Below are positions 50,150 through 61,610 of a stretch of DNA of 64,000 nucleotides, piece after piece. Source of the stretch: Zhengitettix transpicula (Eukaryota > Arthropoda > Insecta > Orthoptera > Tetrigidae); assembly GCA_037074705.1 (NCBI GenBank), contig CM073590.1, positions 217,898,746 to 217,962,745 of the forward strand. The letters are read 5' to 3'. The notes beneath the pieces are model-generated. The model was not told the origin of the DNA and made no database searches. It saw only the letters and a list, made by a program, of their open reading frames with translations. How positions within the stretch are numbered: position 1 is the first letter of the stretch; every line of letters starts with the position of its first letter. The position numbers and the translations under genes were made by a program.

Positions 50150-50610
50150 CTAAAGGGACTACGGAGGAAAATTGTGTCTAAGCGCTGTGTGAGATGGCGG
50201 ATTTTTAAGACGATTTGTCGGGTTGGTGCTATCGGGCTCGGCCGTAACCCGCTTACGTCAGAGGACCATTATTACCTCTGAGCCCAGGGCTGCGGCCTCG
50301 GGCACGTCGGGCCTTTCCATGCAGCTATTAGCTACGCCAACAGAACCTCGCTTGGGACCAGTTTCAACGCCAAACTCATTCTACAGCGCGCCTATTACAT
50401 TCCTCCCCGGCCTGCCATTGTTATTACATGAAGCGCGGTTAATTTTGCTGCCAATAGTAAACAACAGTTGATAAGGCAAGTTCAGGATCGATACGGCGCC
50501 AACGAGCTGCGAGTTACTTCTTTCAATTCAAAGTTTAATGGCAGTGCCATATTTCTGGACAATCCATTGCCTGGGAGAAATGGCGACCAGGGAAACGAAA
50601 CAGAAATTAC
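50150..50610. promoter_or_regulatory. Candidate conserved noncoding island
   Basis: A long block that is GC-rich in its first two-thirds, followed by TTCAAAGTTTAATGGCAGTG and CCATATTTCTGGACAATCCA. An 82-codon frame has no domain. The unique, complex words and the sharp borders suggest selective constraint; this is inference. Confidence 0.28.
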
Positions 50611-51187
50611 AGAAAATAGAAGATTAATAGACAAATAATCCCTCCTGAATTCTACGCACACTTTTAGTAATCTATTTCATCCCGCGGTGAGCAATGGAGT
50701 GGAGATTAAAAAGTAACAGATCGTTAAAAAGAAGAATCGAAATTTCATTCAGTACAATATCGCGGACCACGAGTGATTCATCTTTCGTACATAGAGAGGT
50801 CTCCTATTGGAACAAGCAATAACTTTGGAGCTTTAACCAAAAGATTTCCAAATTAGCCATTAAACTGAAAATATTATGGTCGTAAAATAAATAATAAAGG
50901 AAAATAATTTATGACCACAAAATTAGTATATTCAATTTTTGATACCATAATACAGTTGAGCTCATAAAATTCTCAGATTTAAATATAAATGATTAGCTTA
51001 ATATTAATAAATTCCTTTATGTGATATATAATAGAAAAATATTTGACATTAAATAGGAAGCATTCAAATTCGTTATTCCTATATTCTATCTCCGGAACTG
51101 AAATCAGAATGAGATAAAATAGAAAAATAGGGACAAAAAAAATATATATTTCTTTCAATTTTGAAAGACGAGTAAGAAATGGTTCTG

Positions 51188-51354
51188 AAATAAAATAAAC
51201 ACCTTAAAAATGCGTCAACTTTTACTTAATGAAGATAACTTTCACATGTCAATATAAATATAAAAAATTGCTCAGGATTTTTTATATTGTTGACATGTAA
51301 AAGTTAGTTTCATTATATGAAAGTTGACGATTTTTTAAGGCTTTTGTTTTATTT
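51188..51354. repeat. MITE with about 80-bp inverted arms
   Basis: The left arm starts AAATAAAATAAACACCTTAA, and the complement of the right arm starts AAATAAAACAAAAGCCTTAA. The arms continue through GCGTCAACTTTTACTTAATG against TCGTCAACTTTCATATAATG, and CACATGTCAATATAAA against TACATGTCAACAATATAA. They almost meet at the centre. No copy of this family was seen elsewhere in the window. Confidence 0.85.
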
Positions 51355-51599
51355 AATAAATATTTCTGTGTTAATGGGTATGGAAGAAGCCGATCATGAA
51401 TAAAATGTAAAGGCATTAAAAATTCAAGCCAAAATGAGAAAAAACGACTGGCAGTTTAGTTTATAAAACGTATTTACAACCAATTTCAATAAGCTACTTT
51501 TCATGTTGTAATGAATCTTTTGATTGTATCGCAGTGAAGCCTACACTTTTTTGACCAAGGGCTCTTGATAATTTCGATTGTTCTTTTTGAACAGCATCG

Positions 51600-51900
51600 C
51601 TGTCACCGTGCTTTGGCCGAATAGTAGTACAATAAATTGACAACGAAGTCCCGTGGAGGTGGCGTCGAAGGTGGCTGGTTATTAGTGGTGATCGTGTCTC
51701 CCTGTGACGACAAGGCGCTCAATCAACGAGAACAGCGCGCGTCAGCCGTGCCGTGCCCCTGACAAATTGCAGCCCCGCCTCGCCCTGATATCGACAGCAA
51801 AAGGCGATTTCAAGTCGGAAAATCGAGCCGGCCGGCTAATTACACCCCTAACACGTTCCCTGGCAAGAAAAAAACACCGACTCTAGTGACAAGAACATAT
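51600..51900. other. GC-rich unique island
   Basis: A GC-rich block with a 60-codon frame (51704-51886) rich in Arg and Pro and no recognised domain. Candidate regulatory or exon sequence. Confidence 0.22.
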
Positions 51901-52460
51901 CACTAGGGAAAAAATATAAACTGCGACGCCGAGTCAATAAGTTTTCTCAGTGGTTCAGAAACACTGGAGGTTGCTTGTTGCCCGTGTCACGTCATCTGTA
52001 AGGTAAACAACATCCATCAAATATCGACTAAATTATTGCGTGCCATTCAAATTTTCCTTCCATTTAATTTCCTCGTCTTTTAAAAATATTTTGAAAATTT
52101 ATAACAATACAAAAAACTACGATCTTAAAATTCTATTATGTTTTTTACTCCCATAATCTTATAATTAAATGCAACACAACTGCCTTAACCTATTTTAGTA
52201 CTTGAGAAAAATTGATTTTAGAAATATAAAGGAGAAATGAAATCAGTCAAGAATACAGAAGAACATTCAATTCGAGGAAAGCGTAAAATCAAAAACCGAT
52301 AGAATACATACTGTAATAAATTCCAGTTATTATTTAAGACTGGTTATTTAAAAATTGTAACAAAAAAATTTTTTTGATTACAAAGTATTAGATCCGCATG
52401 GCCAGCAACAGATTTATAATCAAAACAACTAATTTATGAACAACTTTCTGGGTCCAATAC

Positions 52461-52594
52461 ATTGTTCTCGGAGTTCAACCGGGTTTTGCATAATTGTAGA
52501 ACGCAACGTTTCATCTTCTAGGCGACAGAGCTTTTAGTCGTCGAAACGTTGCGTTCTACAATTATGCAAAACCCGGTTGAACTCCGAGAACAAT
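52461..52594. repeat. Perfect inverted repeat, 52-bp arms, 30-bp loop
   Basis: The left arm (52461-52512, starting ATTGTTCTCGGAGTTCAACC and ending ACGCAACGTTTC) and the right arm (52543-52594) are exact reverse complements over all 52 bases. The loop is 30 bases. The absence of any mismatch in an otherwise decayed neighbourhood means it is recent or maintained. It sits directly upstream of a repeat family B copy. Confidence 0.95.
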
Positions 52595-52604
52595 ATAATG
52601 AACA

Positions 52605-53010
52605 ACTGTACCGGGAAAGGCTTCAAACTTTCTGGGTGCTCGGCGATTTCCGCGTTGTCATCAGCGACAACCATAGCCCCGGATTGTACTCTAACATCGG
52701 CTAATTTTGTGTTAATTTTATACAACGGTCCTCCACCTGTATCCCTAAGACGGTTCCCCTCCCATGGAAAAAGTGGCTGAAATAATTATACACAAAAATA
52801 GCTGCAGAAATTCTATGACCCCGAAAATTTTTATTTCGACGAAAATATCAGCCGGTTTAACATGTTTAAAAACTTCCACCCCGTCCACTCCGCCCCTCCG
52901 TGTGGTAATCGTGTCTTATTCCCGCTGTTCTGTGGTTCTAAAGGAACATGTCTACAAAATTTGTTCAATTTTGGTCCACAAACAGTCTATTTTATTTACT
53001 AGACTAGATA
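52605..53010 (+). repeat. Interspersed C-rich repeat family B, copy 3
   Basis: Shared blocks are AGCCCCGGATTGTACTCTAA, GGTCCTCCACCTGTATCCCT, a block containing TTCGACGAAAATATCAGCCG, TTCCACCCCGTCCACTCC and ACAGTCTATTTTATTTACTA. Confidence 0.7.
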
Positions 53011-53786
53011 GGTAGTAATTACATGGCTTCTTTTTTTTAAAAAAAATTCTTTACATTAAAATGAAAATCCAATCACACAAGGGATCTGGGCATCGCAGCA
53101 GAGACATCCAAAATATTTGGAAAAATATTAATGTACAACAGTATCCTGGATTAAACCATGTCGAAAGATTCTGTTTGAAAAAAAAAATACGATAAAGGGT
53201 TATATAAATCGAAGCCATAAATCTTAGACTCATAATTTTTCATGTCTATCACATAAACGTAAGATAAGTACGAAGGCATAGTATCGAAATATTTGGAATG
53301 TAATATTTACCGCTGAAAAGCTATAAAACACCTACAGCCGTTTCAAACCCTTGCTTTACAAAAGAATCAATTCATACGAAATATCCAAACTCAGATATGA
53401 ACGCAAAGGCGTGCGAATTCCACGGGTTATTTTGTATTAAATAGTACTGTACGAAATTTTATGTCGTTAGATTTATTTCTTCATCGAATCCTGATGGACT
53501 TTTCTACTGTCGTCCTACTTTCATTAAATATACCTTAAACATTTCAGAAATTCACTAATTATCAATAATAGACAATTTGTAAGATAATAAAACAAAGCTG
53601 TCCCGCGAAAATCATTGAGCAGCGAAATAAAATTTCACTTGGACGTGAAATCTACCTGTCACAAAAATATAGTATACCTGTGATTGTAACATACATATAA
53701 ATATTTCTTTGAAACAATATTTATTGGAATGCTTTAGCATTATATATCAACGAAAATTTCGTACAGGGGGAAACTGACCGTTTTTA

Positions 53787-54521
53787 TACGAAGGTTATTT
53801 GGAAAGTAACGTCCGTTTTCATACAAACATAAACCATCCACAGATTTTTCAAATAACTTTTTTTATTTAATTCCTTACATGTGTCTCTATTTTTCTGCAC
53901 AGCCTCCATATTTTTTTAAACATTTTTAATAACGGTCTTCAAACTTTTGTATGTCTAAGTCACAGACGTCTGTGAGAATAAACAGTTTTTAACTGCTTCT
54001 TACACCTCCCCCCTTTCAAATCCCTTCCTATGCTATTAAAGGGGAGTTGCCCTAAGTGGATTACCCTCATGTAGCCTATTGCCCTAAAAAAAAAATCCCT
54101 AAACTGGTCGAGGCACGGAGAAGGGAATGCTGCGTCCCCACAGCAAACTCCTCTCCCGCTATCGGAAGGGCGTGGGACAAGTACCCAATGCCCGACCTAC
54201 CCGATGCAGGTTTTTCTAGGGTTTTCCCTGCATTTCTTTAGGCGAATGCCGGGTAGGATCCTTAAACCATATCCCGGGGGCCCTAGTAACCCTTGGCTAC
54301 CTTCCTCTACCCTTCCGCATCCCCCATCTAATCCCTTCCTATGCTATTAAAGGGGAGTTGCCCAATGTGGATCACCCTCATGTAGCCTGTTGCCCTAAAA
54401 ATCGTCATCTTTAGGGTCATGTGAAAAAACCACGTCTCGTCTCCTGTGCCAATATTCTATAAAAAAGTATCACCGTCCTTATAATATATGTAAAAAACAT
54501 AGCACAAGCCATTCGTTTCAT
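53787..54521 (-). pseudogene. Mariner transposase 3' half, inverted left copy, interrupted
   Basis: Read on the minus strand from 54521: MKRMA, then a decayed stretch, then GTGDETW with DETW intact, then an interruption by an inserted retroposon dimer (about 54002-54404). The remaining C-terminal region and untranslated end follow, reaching the terminal repeat at 53787-53812. The DETW acidic residue is the second catalytic Asp of mariner transposases (DD34D). The terminal sequence ACGAAGGTTATTTGGAAAGT matches the end of the right copy. It is dead through frameshifts and the insertion. Confidence 0.8.
54002..54404 (+). mobile_element. Tandem dimer of 5'-truncated retroposon family C
   Basis: Two head-to-tail truncated units lie inside the left mariner copy. 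The first (54002-54092) has only the tail, ATTAAAGGGGAGTTGCCC to GCCCTAAAAAAAAAA. The second (54093-54404) starts CCTAAACTGGTCGAGGCACG and ends with the same tail, GTAGCCTGTTGCCCTAAAAA. Removing the insert restores the mariner sequence exactly (CTGCTTCTT joined to TCATCTTTAGG), as judged against the right copy, so no clear target duplication was left. Confidence 0.8.
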
Positions 54522-54937
54522 CCGTATCTGAAAATTTGCAATTTCACCAATTGTTCGCACGTTGGATTTCCGGACTACTTACTGAGGAACACCAAATGAA
54601 AAGAATGGCTCGTGCTCTACTTTGTTTCGACAGATATCTTAAAAAAGGTGACCAATTTTGGAGAAGATTGTCACAGGGGACGAGACGTGGTTTTCGTACA
54701 TGATCACAGAGATGAAAGAAGCAGTTATATACTGGTTATTCTCTCAGGTGGCAGACGTCTATGACTTAGGCATACAAAAGCATGCAGAACGTTATGACTA
54801 ATGTTAAAAAAAATATTGAAACTACGTAGAAAAATAGAGAAACATATAAGGAATTAAATAACAACTTTTATTAAAAAAACTGTGATTATTTTTATGTTTT
54901 ATAAGAAATCTGACCATACTTTCCGAATAACCCTCGA
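54522..54937 (+). pseudogene. Mariner transposase 3' half, right copy
   Basis: From 54527 one frame reads FARWISGLLTEEHQMKRMAR, then ALLCFDRYLKKGDQF. After a one-base deletion it continues IVTGDETWFSYMITEMKEAV and YWLFS, then in broken frames QVADVYDLGIQKHAERYD and an EK-type end. ARW..LLTEEH..., GDETW and the ...YD.GIQKL...R.. tail are typical of mariner-family transposases, which cut and paste DNA at TA sites. The element end TTTCCGAATAACCCTCGA at 54920-54937 is the terminal inverted repeat. The N-terminal half is missing, so it is non-functional. Confidence 0.88.
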
Positions 54938-54959
54938 ACCCATACTATATATTAAGAAA

Positions 54960-55545
54960 CTTTATTCAATCTACTCTATGAGTTTCGGCCAGAGAATTTG
55001 AAAGGCGAAAGCGGTCGGCGTTGTTAATTTTCCTCCTAGAACAAAATTATCTTCTGAGTAACTTTTTTCTCGGAGTAGAAGAGACATGCTATAGTAACAT
55101 TTTACTTCAAAATATTGACGAGATTCGCACATCGACACGTTTTATAAAGGATACTAAATCTTTTAGAGGTTTCATTGTGCTCAACGCTGATTTAAACGCG
55201 GTAAACAAACTTGAGAGAAGCCCTGTGAGTTTCGCAGCGAGCCATAGTTGTTTACTCCTCGAGAGCTTTTTAGGTGACCAAAACAACATCGAAATTGAAG
55301 TTTGCGCACCTTCACATTAAGTACTTTTGTTTTTATTTTGGACTACCGTAAATTACACGTTCTCTCTGGGGCCCGCTTGCTACACGACTTTTGTCTCGGC
55401 GATGGCTACAAAGAGACTACCTTTTGTTGCCATCCTCTTAATTAAACTCAGGCGCGCTTCCTACGCTCACAACTTTTTCCATTGTTTGTTGTCAAATAAA
55501 ATTCTCTCGCGGGTATTGCCAGTGCATTATTGTTAACCACACATC
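54960..55545. other. Long GC-richer island, unidentified
   Basis: Nearly 600 bp of complex sequence bordering the mariner. Plus-strand frames of 99 codons (55021-55320) and 69 codons (55327-55536) follow one another in the same register class but have no recognised domain. A 60-codon minus-strand frame overlaps. It could be an exon cluster or regulatory DNA. Confidence 0.28.
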
Positions 55546-55549
55546 ACTC

Positions 55550-56260
55550 TGGTATATTGGCACTAGTAGGCAAATAATTCTGTATCCAGAAACATTTAGA
55601 TTAATTAATGATCAGATGCAATAAACTGAGGTCACATAAAACAAAAGTAATTGTTTCATACTGATGTATTTATTATTAACTAATAACTGATATTATATAA
55701 ATTATATAAACAAAAAAAGAATCAATTTAACATAATGTTTTTAGAATAGTCTCTTTCATGTTGTAATTCCACGATCCATTAAATGATTATAATTATGAAT
55801 AGAATGCCGTATATAGAATGACATATATACAATGACATATCTGAAACTGTTCTTTAAATCCAATAAATAAAATAGAATGTTTGTGCGTGCGTGCTTGTAA
55901 ACTACACCCGTGGAGCAAATTTAACAACATAATAATATTCTCCCCTATGTTTTTGTGTATAATTTCAACCCCATTCTGCAGATGAGGGGCGTACTCTTCG
56001 GGGTGGGGGTGTAGGTGCGATACATAAAGAAGCGAAAAATCAAGATTGGAGGCGAATAATGAATTATGGAAGTCACTGAGTTTAATTATGACATTCAACA
56101 ACCGGGATAAGTCACGCTTCAACGTCTGAGAGTGGGTGTGGAAAGCGAAAACAAAGTTCCGCGTCAAATCTCATACAAATTCGACGAAATTTTGTGGTGT
56201 ATTTTTGTTTCGCTTAAGGTCTTCGGAGAAATTTTTACCCTTTGATTAGGGAGAGAAATT
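55550..56260. other. Stretch without clear features
   Basis: It carries the longest open frame of the window (124 codons, minus strand, 55793-56167), which is rich in His, Leu and Ile and shows no domain. No repeat partner is seen. Confidence 0.4.
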
Positions 56261-56267
56261 TTGTGTC

Positions 56268-56650
56268 TCTAAAGGTACCGGTATTATTATTCACTGTCTT
56301 AATGTATTGGGAGTATTTCCGACCCTGTTACGATACCGGAAGTATTTTTATTCTAAATGGTACCGGGAGTATTTTACTCTAAATGGTATCGGGAGTATTG
56401 CTGGCGCTTTTAATGTACATGAAGAAAATTGGATTCCCTTAAGGTCCCGGAAGTATTTTTTACTCTGCATGATATCGAGAGTATTTCTGTCACTTAAGAT
56501 TTTACCTCACTTAGAGAGCCGGGAGTTAAATGAACTCTTTTAAGATATTGCATGCATTTTTTTACTGTATTATGATACCGTCTCTTAAGGAGCAAATAAT
56601 ATTTTTGACTCTCTGAACGCATCGTGAGTATTGACGCCCTTTTTTATAAT
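56268..56650. repeat. Degenerate minisatellite, period about 27 bp
   Basis: The words GGTACCGGGAGTATTTTACT, GATACCGGAAGTATTTTTAT, GGTATCGGGAGTATTGCT, GGTCCCGGAAGTATTTTTTA and GATATCGAGAGTATTTCTG recur at intervals of about 26-30 bp, with longer gaps towards the 3' side. At least eight units are discernible; the consensus is roughly GGTACCGGGAGTATTTTTAC plus TCTAAAT. Divergence between units is considerable, so the array is old. Confidence 0.8.
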
Positions 56651-57014
56651 ATAATAATATATTTATATAGAGTTTAATACTTTTTTGTGCTTATAAAAAT
56701 TTATACCACGGCAAAGTCTGACAGTCGGCTAGATAAATAATTATAAAGTCGACTGTATTTAATCTATGATCCGATGAATTTTAGACATCCTAGTAGAAGC
56801 TCTAGATTGAGACAAATATTTGGTATAAATTACTAGAAAACATAATTACTTCTAATAATTCCATTTTTATTATGCTTAAAAGTGTAAATAAAGTTGATTT
56901 ATTTCATATTAAATTACGTACCTTGTTGAAAATTATATTTTGAAATATGAATTAAGGCCGTATGTGTTCATAATGTAATGTAATTTTATAATGTTTAAGT
57001 ATGTATACATACAT

Positions 57015-57635
57015 ATTGGGTGGTTGGCGATGCTCGGGTAGTCATTAAACTTAGGGACAGTCATAACCCCGGATTTAACACCAATCTCGGTTTCTTCTAC
57101 ACCTCCACTCCTATCGTGCTCCCGTTCCATGCTCAAATGGGTTTAATTTATACCCAAAAATATTTGTAGAAATGCTATCTATCTCATTCACCCCGGAAAA
57201 TTTTCATCGGAAAAACTATCAACTGTTTTAACATATTTTAAAATTTCCACCCCTGTCCACCATCTATTGGGGTTAAACGCCAATTGAATGTCGTAATAAA
57301 ACTCGGTGACATCCGTAGAGACACGTATACGACTACAATCTCGGTTCCTTTTGCTTTATTTTTATGTAACGCTCCTCCACCCCACCCCTAAAGCTGCTCC
57401 CCTTCTATGGCTAAAGAGGTTTAAAATATACACAAAAAAAACATCGGGAGAAACAATATAAATCTTATTGACCGCAAAATATATTTATCCGACGCAAATA
57501 TCGGCCAATTTTATTATGTTTTAAAATTTTCACTCCGTCAACCTCTACCCACAGTATTTATTTCTGGTTCTAAAGTAGATTTGTATGCGGAACATACACA
57601 AAAACAAACAGTCTATTTTATTCATTAGAAGATGT
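57015..57635 (+). repeat. Interspersed C-rich repeat family B, copy 4, internally duplicated
   Basis: Two successive units are present. The first has CATAACCCCGGATTTAACAC, CTACACCTCCACTCC and AATTTCCACCCCTGTCCACC. The second has TCCTCCACCCCACCCCTAAA, CCGACGCAAATATCGGCC and ends ACAGTCTATTTTATTCATTA. The repeat-unit length is about 300 bp. Confidence 0.7.
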
Positions 57636-57989
57636 GGAGGCGAAGAGTATCCTTGCTCCACGTTTGTTTGTATTTATTCTTTGAGGCAAATATATATATC
57701 GTTGTCGAACGGCATTGTTGAACCTGTACATGACTCGACTGTATGCGATACCTAAATCATCGTTAAATGCGAATAAGTTTGTATTTATAGGAAACAAATT
57801 AAGAAATCAGTATTAAGGTCCGTCGTTTGTATTGTATAAAAAGCAGGGTACAACATAATTAGCAATTTTGCCTATAATACTGACCTCGACATGATTCCTT
57901 ATATTTTAAGGGTATTATGTAGCCCTATTATAACCACTTTTTTTTACATAGCAGAGACGGAACGAAAAGAGAAGAATTTTAATTGCAGC

Positions 57990-58450
57990 TAACGAAGGAA
58001 ACTTAAGGTCCTGTCCCGAAGCTATTTGAAAGACGTATTACCACAGAATGGGTTTGCATAGAGCTTCGATCTCTCGGAACCTAGTAATCTGGCCACGGCC
58101 TCATTTCATCGGCTTCCACGACGGATAAAAAGTAATGAGCTACTTTGTATGTAACATATTTTAAGAAACATTGCTCGTTTTACCTAGCCACAGGCTGAAA
58201 CCCTGTTTACCTCCAAGGATGTTTGGAGATTTTACGACCACTGATGAAGTTTTAAGTACGTTTTACGGTCTTAGGCAGACACTAACATGCTTACTGCAAA
58301 CTAAAACGCATTCATGTTTTGAGTAAAGTACATATGCGAGGCTGGGTCTTGATATGGGGCTTTAGTTCTCGCGTATATTACGTCCATGGTAATTAATGAC
58401 TCTTACCTTGCACTTTACTTGCAGAGACGGAATAACATTGCATTAAGTCA
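57990..58450. promoter_or_regulatory. Candidate regulatory island
   Basis: Complex, GC-richer sequence with ATGGTAATTAATGACTC and CACGGCCTCATTTCATCGGC and no usable open frame. Enhancer-like by pattern only. Confidence 0.22.
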
Positions 58451-59670
58451 TATGTATTAGTATACTTCTAATTAAACTAACAAGGTACTGCCCATGACGA
58501 TAAGAAAAAATAAACTAGTGTCAACGTATTAAACACGAAAAGTCACTAGTCGTTAATGTGGTAGGGTTTTAGAAATCATATGAATGTTTCTAAGGCTCTT
58601 CTTCAAGAGAAATAACTCTAAAAATGTAAACAAACACGTACATAGTTTTTATGTCTGTGTTTTAATAATTTCATTCACATTTTTCCCAAATTACGTTCAT
58701 CATCTATCGCAGTTTTTACTCAATGTGAGTCATCTATCATAAAGAATTTTCCTGTTCTTATAAAACTTTTTTCTAAAAGTCGTATAATTACTGTTATTAA
58801 TTTTATCTTTTAACCATAATACTATACTTTGTTACCATTGTAATTAAATTGTTCGTCTAAACGGAGACGTCTTGAAAAAATAAATATATTGGGGAACATA
58901 CATATAACTGTAACTAACAAAGTCTTCTTATGAATTATTTCCTTTTATTAAATGATTAAATAGTACACTACTATATGGTAGTGTGCCTCTGTGAATGGTG
59001 TTGAATGAAAAAAAAATAGTTTTCAGTTTCATTATCCATAATATATACCTGAAACTATTTTTAAATATTTTATTTATTTACGTATTTTAACTAAAATTGA
59101 AAAAATCAACAGCCTAAATTTGAAACATTTTACTTAAAATATATGTTGTGAATGAAAAACTATTTAAAACCTTTTAATCTAGAATTCATAATGCAGAAAA
59201 ATAATTTTTAGTTTCTTCATAGCGTCTGTATGGTTCAATTTTTTATTTATTTTCCTACAATTTAAGTCACTACATTCTATGATTATTCGTGTAATATATT
59301 AGTTTATCTACAAGTCAGTTTCTTTGTATTTATATAATTGATGAGGGTCCAAATACGAATAGAAAATGTCCCTTCATTAAATAAAATATAATGTAAATAA
59401 TTGTATTTTAGCTGTACATTGTACATTGTACATTCATTCAAACAGCTATATTAATTTTAATTAAAAGTTTTTGTGGAAAAAAAATGGTTGTACACATTTT
59501 TTACATTTATCTGATCAGATTATTTTCATACTTATTATTAATAATTGTCTGGATAACATTTAAAATTAACATTTCAATAGATTTAAAATATTTCTATAAA
59601 ACTTTAACACATTTCTATAACTGGTTATAATCATGATAGAAAAATAAATAGCAGATAATATACTATTATA
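58450..59670. other. AT-rich stretch
   Basis: Only a short 7-bp tandem (TGTACAT around 59413-59436) stands out. Confidence 0.5.
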
Positions 59671-59672
59671 TA

Positions 59673-59673
<1 letters not shown>

Positions 59674-59707
<34 letters not shown>
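59674..59707. repeat. (TA)n microsatellite
   Basis: About 16 TA units. Confidence 0.96.
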
Positions 59708-59711
<4 letters not shown>

Positions 59712-59799
59712 TATTTACAGTATATGCTTAAAAAACCCTTTTCTATAACAGTGCCATATAGCTTCACTAACCTTCTTTGTTATTTCGGTTATGACACAC

Positions 59800-60330
59800 T
59801 GTGAGAAATTTTCTTTCACCGCGGGCTAGAGAGGATGTGTGGGTTTCAACTGCAGATAATTGGTGGGTTCGGGTTACGTAGCTGGCTTGGTCTATACTCT
59901 GTTTGAACCGGTTTTGAAGGGGGCCCTATACAGATTACGTGGTCTGATCTGAAGCTCTGATTCGTTCCCGGTCTTCCGCAAGAGGGTTTTCACTGGGCAG
60001 GGAGTTTTCTCTTAAACTTCGGAGCCACTTTGAGTCATTAATTTAGCTACAATTAGGGAGGCTCCTAGGTATTTTATACTCCGTCTGTTTCTTCACAGCG
60101 CTTTCAGTTTTATGTTCATGTCTCTGGAAAGTACGTAGATACAAAGAACCCCACGTTATCGACTTTACTATTTTTCTATCCTAGTAGTCTTCCTTTTGAC
60201 ACATAGCTGGATTTTCATCCGACCTGGTCCTGCTCAGCTTGTTTCATTCCGTACATTACCTAGAACTAAAATTCTTTTACATCCTTCTTATTTCGCTCTC
60301 TGGTTTTTAGCAATATCACACCAGTTATAA
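59800..60330 (+). repeat. Interspersed repeat family F, copy 2
   Basis: Partner of 27767-28345, with GTGAGAAATTTTCTTTCACC, TTACGTGGTCTGATCTGAAG, GCAAGAGGGTTTTCACTGGG, TTCATGTCTCTGGAAAGTAC and TTTTTCTATCCTAGTAGTCT. The two copies differ by many substitutions and small indels, so the family is old. Confidence 0.65.
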
Positions 60331-60817
60331 CACGGAATTTACAATCTATAAACAAGATATTTCAATTGTATCCAATTGTAAATTTGCTACAATATACTTT
60401 CCTAATTATTCTGAAATATTCTTCTCTTCTGTATCTATTTCGTACATACAATTTCACTGCAAATGTGAACTTAACAGAACATAAATATCTAATTACTGAA
60501 TTATTTGCTATTATTTTTATTTTGTTATCTAAGGTTGTGTTTACCAAACCTTTTTTTGTTTGTGATGCATTATCGGAACATAATTCACATATTTGTCGAA
60601 GAGTAATGCCGCCGTATCTCTTTAAGTTAAGTCTAATTTGTGCTTCCAACTTGATTACTCTGGTACTCTAAGCCATCAGATATTCTGTTTGGCGTTGGGG
60701 GAAACGTGGACAAACCATTTTCTAGCAAATGCGTTTGTAGACTCGATACCAAGCTTAAGTATCAAATACTTAATGCATACAACCGAAAGTTCTCAGTTGA
60801 CAGCAGTCTCAGTATTA

Positions 60818-60960
60818 AAGGTTTTTCTATGGTTTTCCCTGCATCACTTTAAGGCGAATTGCCGGATAGGATCCTTAAGCCATAGCCTTCCCATTCTATT
60901 AAAGGGGAGTTGCCACCATGTGGATTTCCCTCATGTAGCCACTTACCCTACAAAAAAAAT
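60818..60960 (+). mobile_element. Retroposon family C, short internally deleted copy
   Basis: It reads TTTTTCTATGGTTTTCCCTG, GGCGAATTGCCGGATAGGAT and CTTAAGCCATAGCC, then jumps about 70 bp of the family sequence to ATTAAAGGGGAGTTGCCACC and ends CTTACCCTACAAAAAAAATT. Confidence 0.75.
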
Positions 60961-61199
60961 TAACGCATTTTTTTAGCTGTTATATAATTTTCTCAACGTC
61001 TGTCTCAACAACCACTTCAAAGTTTACCCGGAGTAGCTCGTTACATACTTTTTAGCACAATTAAATTTATTGTCCAAAGTCGTCAAATTGTTTGTTCGGG
61101 ATTCTAAACTGTTTGTCCAGACTGACAATACATGTCGGTTAAATTCACAGCGTTTCAATTTACATCTTATATATTAACTCAATAATCCCGGCACTTTAT

Positions 61200-61610
61200 T
61201 TAGTGGAGGGGAGCTGGAAAAATGGAGATAAGAAATATTTTAGATCGTTATCTTTCATTAGTATTTTATTCTTTGTCAGGATGCCACTAGCTGTAGATAG
61301 CTTCCATTTACAGCGCTAGAATACTTAGTACGGCACACACGTAAAACAGATTATGACTCATGAAGCAAAATAAGAGATTGGATTAGGGAGCTGGCGGAAA
61401 AGTGGCGAAGAAGATGCGGCAGGTAATCCCGGTGAGTTAGCGGAACCCCTCGTACTGATCCTTGGGCTGCAATCCAGCGACACGGATCTGCCAATAACCT
61501 GGCCCTACCAGAGAACTTGACGACAAACGATCGATCCTTACGGCATGCGGCTTGTGCTCACCCCTTACAAATAAACGGTATACACAAGTATACGCCAATT
61601 TTTCTTTATT
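61200..61610. other. GC-richer unique island
   Basis: Complex sequence with a donor-like CCCGGTGAGTTAGCGG near 61430 and high GC to 61560. No frame is recognised. Exon or regulatory candidate. Confidence 0.22.

Noticed and set aside
55793..56167. The longest open frame, 124 codons on the minus strand, as a gene
   Set aside because: No domain, signal or splice context, and this length is expected by chance among six frames of 64 kb.
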